A stretch of DNA of 5,778 bases, taken from NCBI GenBank assembly GCA_905373295.1, contig CAJPSJ010000128.1, forward strand, positions 1-5,778. Direction: 5' to 3'. The stretch comes from an uncultured Campylobacter sp. Lineage in GTDB: Bacteria > Campylobacterota > Campylobacteria > Campylobacterales > Campylobacteraceae. Both the position numbers and the translations under genes were made by a program. The notes beneath the pieces were generated by a model. That model was given only the letters and a program-made list of their open reading frames with translations. It was not told the origin of the DNA and did not search any database. This document shows, piece after piece, positions 5,631-5,778 of this stretch (positions are counted from its first letter, which is position 1; each line of letters opens with the position of its first letter).

Positions 5631-5696
5631 AGCCCAAGAAGACGAACCGGGCGCTAGCCTAAAAAGACGAGCCGAAAGCCTAAAACGAGCGCGGCG
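5631..5696. repeat. Degenerate 21-25 bp tandem repeat
   Basis: Three successive segments start AGCC at 5631, 5656 and 5677. The first two share AGCC(C/T)AA(G/A)AAGACGA(A/G)CCG; the third is shortened to AGCCTAAAACGAGCG. Spacing is 25 then 21 bases, so the frame is not kept, which argues against a protein repeat. Confidence 0.5.
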
Positions 5697-5716
5697 TTTA
5701 AATTTAACTCGCAATT

Positions 5717-5776
5717 TTAAAATTCTAAATTCCAAACCGCTCCGTCAAAATCGTCAAAATTTAGCCTGTTTTTTAC
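5717..5776 (-). CDS. Possible 3' end of a minus-strand gene entering from the right
   Basis: On the minus strand one frame is open from the right edge to a TAA at 5717-5719 and encodes VKNRLNFDDFDGAVWNLEF. The other two minus frames stop early. The mix of acidic, aromatic and hydrophobic residues looks like real protein and unlike the repeat DNA beside it. Only about 19 codons are visible, so no family can be named and the call may be chance. Confidence 0.35.
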   Translation of the reverse strand, partial: VKNRLNFDDFDGAVWNLEF

Positions 5777-5778
5777 CT

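Noticed and set aside
5499..5696. CRISPR array.
   Set aside because: Units are contiguous with no unique spacers and the copies are imperfect; no cas genes are present.
5523..5735. A 70-codon minus-strand frame across the right-end repeats.
   Set aside because: Arg/Ala/Leu-rich composition produced by the non-coding tandem repeats; no SD, no family pattern, and it overlaps the more protein-like frame at 5717-5776.

Overview
The window looks like a chromosomal segment from a member of Campylobacterota, most likely one of the higher-GC, oral-type Campylobacter species. This rests on the very frequent AAATTT/TAAAATTT words between genes, a TGnTATAAT promoter without a good -35 box, moderately GC-rich codon use in the housekeeping-like genes, and the gene types. 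The genus is an inference from style, not from a database match.

Layout. Positions 2-989 hold a two-gene overlapping unit for a split ThrE/YjjP-YjjB type exporter; the first gene runs in from outside the window. A palindrome-rich gap (990-1294) follows and ends in a good promoter and ribosome binding site. These drive a solitary gene (1295-2308) for a zeta-toxin-like P-loop kinase. It is AT-richer than its neighbours and has no visible antitoxin. Its motif order is rearranged: the DTFK catalytic segment that follows the P-loop in classical zeta toxins lies before it here.

Convergent to it on the minus strand (2514-3674) is a four-helix PepSY_TM protein resembling FoxB/PiuB siderophore-iron reductases. 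A Fur-box-like palindrome overlaps its promoter region, so an iron-starvation response is likely. Beyond that promoter, on the plus strand, a 38-codon frame (3796-3912) has the sequence of the C-terminal helix-turn-helix of a Crp/Fnr regulator and no sensor domain. It is a decayed gene or a mini-protein.

Positions 4027-5431 hold two tandem, diverged paralogues of an unrecognised three-helix membrane protein with a cysteine-containing extracytoplasmic loop and a basic cytoplasmic tail. The first copy is cut by an in-frame TGA. The 31 codons beyond that stop still align with the tail of the second copy, so copy one is a recent nonsense pseudogene or a C-terminally shortened version. A 9-bp perfect inverted repeat separates the copies.

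The right end (5432-5716) has no convincing gene. It holds a stem-loop, two imperfect copies of a 55-57 bp repeat, a further hairpin and a degenerate 21-25 bp repeat. The last 60 bases may be the 3' end of a minus-strand gene entering from the right.
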